9,591 bases of DNA from Bacillota bacterium (GTDB taxonomy: Bacteria; Bacillota; Clostridia; Peptostreptococcales; Anaerovoracaceae): contig JAUNRL010000033.1 of the NCBI GenBank assembly GCA_030535715.1, forward strand, positions 1-9,591, in the 5' to 3' direction. Under the pieces are notes generated by a model. It saw only the letters and a list, made by a program, of their open reading frames with translations. It was not told the origin of the DNA and searched no databases. Both the position numbers and the translations under genes were made by a program. How positions within the stretch are numbered: the stretch's first letter is position 1; each line of letters opens with the position of its first letter. Of this stretch, positions 6,068 to 9,591 are shown in pieces.

Positions 6068-6096
6068 GCAATGCCGGTTGCAGACCGGATATCCGG
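6067..6096 (+). promoter_or_regulatory. Overlapping palindromes next to the permease ribosome binding site
   Basis: Three mutually exclusive pairings are packed here: TGCAA (6067-6071) with TTGCA (6078-6082), CCGGT (6074-6078) with ACCGG (6084-6088), and the perfect 12-base palindrome CCGGATATCCGG (6085-6096). The last ends four bases before AGGAGG. It could be a repressor operator or an RNA switch limiting ribosome access. Confidence 0.4.
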
Positions 6097-6099
6097 ATC

Positions 6100-6105
6100 A
6101 GGAGG
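6100..6105 (+). promoter_or_regulatory. Ribosome binding site deciding the first permease start
   Basis: A perfect AGGAGG, six bases before GTG 6112. It settles the start: an in-frame ATG at 6001 would place the terminator hairpin and a hydrophilic stretch inside the protein. Confidence 0.85.
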
Positions 6106-6111
6106 ACGGAC

Positions 6112-7095
6112 GTGCGCAGGGGAATAGCGGGAACAATCCTGAACAAAACCGTACAGCTGATACTGTCTCTTTTTGTGCTGTCTCTGATCACCTTCCTGAT
6201 TTCCCGGCTGGCGCCCGGCAACCCCCTGCGGGCGTATTACGGCGATGCGCTGGAGAAAATGTCTCCCCTGCAGCTGGCTACGGCGCGGCATAACCTGGGA
6301 CTCGATCAGTCCCTGCCGACGCAGTACATCCGCTGGCTCGGGCAGGCGTTCCACGGCGATTTCGGCATTTCCTACCAGTACCGGCAGCCGGTGAGCCAGG
6401 TCATCGCCCAGGTGGGATTCAACACCTTCCTTCTGACAGCGGTTTCCTTTATCCTGATTTTCGCTCTGGGACTGCTGGCGGCCGTCGTCTGCGTGGAGCA
6501 TGAGGGGCAGTGGCTCGACCGGTGGATTCAGCGCTTCGGCGTGGCGGCCGGCAGCGTGCCGGAATTTTTCATGGCCATGCTGATGATTCTGCTTTTCGCC
6601 TCGAGCCTGTCCTGGCTGCCCATGAGCGGCGCTTGCGGCGTGGGCAGCGGGGGATTCGCGGACCGGGCAGAGCATTTGATTCTGCCCGCGGTGACGCTGA
6701 TCATCACCCACTTCTGGTACTGTGCCTATCTGATGAAGAGCCGACTGTCCGAAGAAGTAAACAAGGACTACGTCCTCTTATGCAAAGGCAAGGGCATGAC
6801 CCAGCGGCAGGTCATTTACCGTCACGGCATCCGCAACATCATGCCGTCGACCATCAGCATCATGGCGATTTTCCTGCCCCATCTGCTGGGCGGTGCCTAT
6901 GTGGTAGAGATGGTCTTCAGCTATCCGGGTCTGGGCAGGCTGGGTGTGGAGAGCGCCCAGTACCATGATTATAACATGCTGATGCTGGTGGCGCTGATTA
7001 CCGGCGCGGTGGTCATCCTGGCCAACATCATCGCTCAGATCATCAACGAAGGACTGGATCCCCGGATCCGCGAGGAAAGGGGGCAGATGCTGTGA
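6112..7095 (+). CDS. ABC transporter permease, dipeptide/nickel family (DppB/NikB-like)
   Basis: The first membrane subunit of a type I ABC importer, 327 residues from GTG 6112. It begins with a membrane helix (about 12-31), then APGNPL (35-40), the usual APGDP-type turn with Asn for Asp. Next come HNLGLDQSLPTQYIRWL (60-76) and HGDFGISY (81-88), standard DppB-family features before the permease core. Helices lie at about 103-127, 147-168, 190-208, 249-268 and 288-311. The ATPase-contacting EAA-type loop is KDYVLLCKGKGMTQRQVIYRHGIRN (218-242), with the conserved Gly of the KGKG turn. VEMVFSYPGLG (265-275) is another family signature. The TGA stop overlaps the GTG start of the next gene by four bases, so the two are translationally coupled. 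Substrate (nickel, peptide, opine) cannot be decided from the permease. Confidence 0.93.
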   Translation: MRRGIAGTILNKTVQLILSLFVLSLITFLISRLAPGNPLRAYYGDALEKMSPLQLATARHNLGLDQSLPTQYIRWLGQAFHGDFGISYQYRQPVSQVIAQVGFNTFLLTAVSFILIFALGLLAAVVCVEHEGQWLDRWIQRFGVAAGSVPEFFMAMLMILLFASSLSWLPMSGACGVGSGGFADRAEHLILPAVTLIITHFWYCAYLMKSRLSEEVNKDYVLLCKGKGMTQRQVIYRHGIRNIMPSTISIMAIFLPHLLGGAYVVEMVFSYPGLGRLGVESAQYHDYNMLMLVALITGAVVILANIIAQIINEGLDPRIREERGQML

Positions 7096-7901
7096 AGACA
7101 CGAAAGCTGCCCTGGGCACCGATTCTGATTCTGGCCGTGATCATCTGCGGCTGCATTCTTTCCGGCCTGTTCATCCCCGGCGATCCCTACCGCATGGATC
7201 CCTCGGCCATCAGCCAGGCACCCAGCGGAGAGCATCTCTTCGGCACGGACACCCTGGGCAGGGATCTGTTCGCTGTGGTCTGGGTCGGCGGGAGGATCTC
7301 CCTGATCATCGGTCTTCTGTCCACGTTGATCGCCACGCTGATCGCCATCCTCTACGGTACCGTGTCCGGCCTGGCGGCAGACCGGGTCGACGACGGCATG
7401 ATGCGGCTGACGGAGATCCTGATGAGCGTGCCGCAGATTCTGTTCGTCCTGTTCCTGACGGCTCTGGCGGGCGGCGGAAACATCCTGACGATTTCGGTGG
7501 CCATCGGCGTGACCGGATGGATGCCCATCGCCAAAATGATCCGCAGCGAGGTGCGTCAGCTGCGCAGCGCCGGCTTCGTGCTGGCGGCACGGACCATGGG
7601 CGGCGGCTTTTTCTACATCCTGCGCAGGCACCTGATGCCCAATTATCTGGCTCAGGTTTCCTATATGATCGTATCCCATATCGGCAGCACCATCGCCACG
7701 GAAGCCACCCTGAGCTTCCTGGGCCTGGGGCTTCCTTCCAATGTGGTCTCCTGGGGGACGCTGCTGTCCCTGTCCCAGAAGGCCGTGCTGACCGGGGCCT
7801 GGTGGCTGCTGATCATCCCGGGAACTTTCCTTGTCCTCACGATTCTGTGTTTCACAGAACTGGGTGAATACATGAGACGCGCTGATCAGAAGATCGGTTA
7901 A
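7092..7901 (+). CDS. ABC transporter permease, dipeptide/nickel family (DppC/NikC-like)
   Basis: The second membrane subunit, 269 residues. An N-terminal helix (9-28) is followed by HLFGTDTLGRDLF (48-60), the DppC-family hallmark, where the GTD-LGRD loop precedes the permease core. Core helices are at about 66-92, 110-126, 128-147, 190-208 and 235-254. The EAA loop is GFVLAARTMGGGFFYILRRHLMPN (161-184), and TEATLSFLGLGLP (203-215) then WGTLLS (221-226) complete the family pattern. It starts at GTG 7092 inside the previous gene's stop codon, with a purine-rich GGAAAGGGGG upstream (7074-7083). The length is close to the family norm of about 270-300 residues. It should form a heterodimer with the upstream permease. 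Confidence 0.93.
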   Translation: MKTRKLPWAPILILAVIICGCILSGLFIPGDPYRMDPSAISQAPSGEHLFGTDTLGRDLFAVVWVGGRISLIIGLLSTLIATLIAILYGTVSGLAADRVDDGMMRLTEILMSVPQILFVLFLTALAGGGNILTISVAIGVTGWMPIAKMIRSEVRQLRSAGFVLAARTMGGGFFYILRRHLMPNYLAQVSYMIVSHIGSTIATEATLSFLGLGLPSNVVSWGTLLSLSQKAVLTGAWWLLIIPGTFLVLTILCFTELGEYMRRADQKIG

Positions 7902-7918
7902 ATGGGCGTGAAGCCCAT
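7902..7918 (+). other. Stem-loop between the second permease and the binding-protein gene
   Basis: ATGGGC (7902-7907) pairs perfectly with GCCCAT (7913-7918), loop GTGAA, starting at the base after the TAA stop. Only CCGTTGCTTTT follows, so it is at best a leaky terminator. A processing or stabilising element for the downstream lipoprotein mRNA is equally likely, since binding proteins are usually needed in excess over permeases. Confidence 0.5.
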
Positions 7919-7953
7919 CCGTTGCTTTTCCATCACAGACGAAAGGAAGAATT

Positions 7954-9528
7954 ATGAACAGGAAGACAAAACACATGACCGTTCTGCTTATGGCCCTGCT
8001 GGCGCTGGTGCTGGCCGTGGGACTGACCGGATGCGGCGGCAGCGGTGACAGCGGGTCGGATGACACGGCAATTGACGGCAACACGCTGGTTTACGGAAGC
8101 GGCGACTACACCGCCATCAACCCGGCTCTCTTCGAGCACGGAGAAATCAATCTGCTCCTCTTTGCCGGACTGACCTCTCACAACGAGAACGATGAGGTTG
8201 TACCGGGACTGGCGGAGGAATGGAAGTTTGACGAGGATTCCAATACGTACCATTTCACCCTCCGGGAAGGATTGACTTTTCATGACGGGGAACCGCTGAC
8301 CGCGGAGGACGTAAAGTTCACCATCGAAGCGATTCAGAACCCGGACAACGCGTCGGAGAACGCCTCCAACTTCGAGGACGTGAAAGCGGTGAACGTAATT
8401 GACGACATTCACGTGGACATCGTGCTGACCGCGCCCAACGAGGCTATGCCGGACTATCTGAGCATTGGCGTTCTGCCGAAGCATATTCTGGACGGCCAGG
8501 ACATAACCAAATCCGACTTCAACCAGAATCCCGTCGGCGCCGGCCCCTACAAGCTGGTCAGCTGGGACATGGGACAGAGCATTGTCATGGAACCCTTCGA
8601 CGCCTATTATCAGGGCGCACCTAAGATCGGCAAGGTCATCTTCAAGATCGTGGAGGATTACGACGCTCGGGCGCTTCAGCTGGAGTCCGGCGAACTGAAT
8701 TTCGCGCAGATCACCCCGAAGGCGGAGAGCAAGTTCAAGGACAAGGAAGGCTTCGAAGTCTACGAGATGACCACGGCGGACTACCGGGGAATCATGTACA
8801 ACTTCAACAATCCGCTCTTCAAGGAGCACCGGGAGCTGCCGGCGGCCCTGAGCTATGCCATCGACCGGCAGGCCATCATCGACAGCGTGCTGCTGGGCCA
8901 CGGCCAGGTCGCCTGCTCGCCGCTGCAGAAGAACGTATACAATGAAGAGGATGTCGAGAAATATGAATACGATCCTGCAAAGGCAACGGCCGCGCTGGAG
9001 GAAGCCGGCTGGACGAAGGGCGAGGACGGCATCTACGAGAAGGACGGCACGAAGCTGGAATTCGTGATCAACTGCATGCAGGGCGATCAGGTCCGCATCG
9101 ACATGGCCAACCTCTGCGCCCAGTATCTGGGTGAGATCGGCGCGAAGGTGACGGTGGAGACCCCGGCGGAAATCGACTGGGACAACCAGACGGCGTTCCT
9201 GATCGGATGGGGCAGCCCCTTCGACGCAGACGACCATACCTACAAAGTCTTCGGCACGGAGCAGGCATCCAACTATAGCGCCTACTCCAACGAGGATGTG
9301 GATAAGGCGCTGAAGGCAGCCCGCGAGACCTCCGATACGGCACAGCGCAAGGCGCTCTATTCCAACTTCCAGAAGGCAATGGCGAACGATCCGGCCTACA
9401 CCTTCATCGCGTACGTAAATGCTATCTACGCCGGCACCGCCAACATTCATGGCGTAACACCGGATACGATTCTGGGTCACCATGGCGTGGGCATCTTCTG
9501 GAATATTCACGAATGGACGATTGACTGA
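7954..9528 (+). CDS. Substrate-binding lipoprotein of a peptide/nickel ABC transporter (SBP_bac_5 family)
   Basis: This extracellular solute receptor has 524 residues. A lipoprotein signal (MNRKTKH, then a hydrophobic core) ends in lipobox LTGC, with C27 as the lipidated residue, followed by a Gly/Ser/Asp linker. The mature part follows the family-5 binding-protein plan: INPALFEHGEINLLLFAGL (55-73), VPGLAEEWKFDED (83-95), TFHDGEPLTAEDVKFTIEAI (108-127), NPVGAGPYKLVSWD (192-205), RELPAALSYAIDRQAIID (293-310), YDPAKATAALEEAGW (339-353) and WGSPFDADDHTYKVF (419-433). The C-terminus is His- and Trp-rich (GHHGVGIFWNIHEWTID). It resembles Clostridia proteins annotated as peptide/nickel receptors more than E. 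coli NikA in detail; the ligand is unknown. It starts at ATG 7954, seven bases after AAGGA (7943-7946). It is 52 bases downstream of the permeases. No ATPase gene follows within the window. Confidence 0.93.
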   Translation: MNRKTKHMTVLLMALLALVLAVGLTGCGGSGDSGSDDTAIDGNTLVYGSGDYTAINPALFEHGEINLLLFAGLTSHNENDEVVPGLAEEWKFDEDSNTYHFTLREGLTFHDGEPLTAEDVKFTIEAIQNPDNASENASNFEDVKAVNVIDDIHVDIVLTAPNEAMPDYLSIGVLPKHILDGQDITKSDFNQNPVGAGPYKLVSWDMGQSIVMEPFDAYYQGAPKIGKVIFKIVEDYDARALQLESGELNFAQITPKAESKFKDKEGFEVYEMTTADYRGIMYNFNNPLFKEHRELPAALSYAIDRQAIIDSVLLGHGQVACSPLQKNVYNEEDVEKYEYDPAKATAALEEAGWTKGEDGIYEKDGTKLEFVINCMQGDQVRIDMANLCAQYLGEIGAKVTVETPAEIDWDNQTAFLIGWGSPFDADDHTYKVFGTEQASNYSAYSNEDVDKALKAARETSDTAQRKALYSNFQKAMANDPAYTFIAYVNAIYAGTANIHGVTPDTILGHHGVGIFWNIHEWTID

Positions 9529-9572
9529 CGCCAGTCAGGCGGAAAACCCGGCGGCGGATGAACCGCCGCCGG
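9521..9572 (+). terminator. Tandem stem-loops at the end of the binding-protein gene
   Basis: TTGACTG (9521-9527) pairs with CAGTCAG (9532-9538), one G-T pair, overlapping the stop codon. Then CCGGCGGCGG (9548-9557) pairs perfectly over 10 bp with CCGCCGCCGG (9563-9572), loop ATGAA. No T-run follows before the window ends, so this is either a 3'-end stabiliser or a terminator of non-standard form. It could separate the receptor from ATPase genes further downstream. Confidence 0.55.
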
Positions 9573-9591
9573 ACGAATTGTTGCTGGACGA

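Noticed and set aside
6001..6111. Upstream ATG start (6001) for the first permease
   Set aside because: It would include the terminator hairpin and a hydrophilic extension unlike the family; GTG 6112 has an ideal AGGAGG and gives a normal N-terminus.
5865..6111. Known metal or cobalamin riboswitch upstream of the permeases
   Set aside because: No cobalamin-box or NiCo four-way-junction pattern could be recognised; the predicted leader before the terminator is only about 35 bases.
7035..8084. A 349-codon open frame on the - strand across the second permease
   Set aside because: The translation is rich in Gln, His, Asp and Gly with no membrane or domain pattern; it mirrors the permease codons.
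7933..9510. A 525-codon open frame on the - strand, opposite the binding-protein gene
   Set aside because: It is the exact antisense of a well-supported lipoprotein gene, shows no recognisable domain or plausible ribosome binding site, and is expected in GC-rich coding DNA.

Overview
The window reads as a chromosomal segment of a GC-rich, anaerobic Bacillota bacterium, most likely class Clostridia. The evidence is AGGAGG-type ribosome binding sites, a short-signal lipoprotein with an LTGC lipobox, an ECF-type transporter subunit and a Clostridia-like oligopeptide/nickel ABC system. All recognisable genes lie on the + strand. No tRNA, rRNA, CRISPR array, insertion sequence or phage gene was seen.

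Layout. (1) Bases 2-343 hold the 3' end of an EcfT-like transmembrane subunit of an energy-coupling-factor transporter. (2) Bases 419-1165 encode TrmB, the tRNA m7G46 methyltransferase, with two unusual insertions. (3) Bases 1237-2481 encode a PLP-dependent class I aminotransferase. (4) Bases 2482-2824 are non-coding, with a series of GC-rich stem-loops, a probable terminator and a good vegetative promoter (TTGTGA, 17 bases, TATAAT). (5) Bases 2825-5864 form a three-gene unit: an exported Ig-like surface protein with a C-terminal membrane anchor and basic tail, a MotA/TolQ/ExbB-family proton-channel protein with a long Gln/Pro/Arg-rich tail, and a small DUF2149-type protein whose single membrane helix carries an ExbD-like DxMLV motif. 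(6) Bases 5865-6111 hold a second promoter, a very strong intrinsic terminator hairpin placed after that promoter but before the gene it should drive, and overlapping palindromes next to the ribosome binding site. (7) Bases 6112-9528 encode two permeases and a substrate-binding lipoprotein of the dipeptide/nickel ABC family. No ATPase gene is present in the window.

The most interesting part is the 2825-5864 unit. It looks like an ExbB/ExbD-type ion-driven motor paired with a large cell-surface protein, in what appears to be a monoderm bacterium with no TonB or outer membrane to energise. It lies between an ECF transporter gene and a nickel/peptide-type ABC transporter, so a role in uptake of a metal, cofactor or peptide is a reasonable inference, but nothing in the sequence proves the substrate. 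The ABC operon appears to be controlled by attenuation in its leader.
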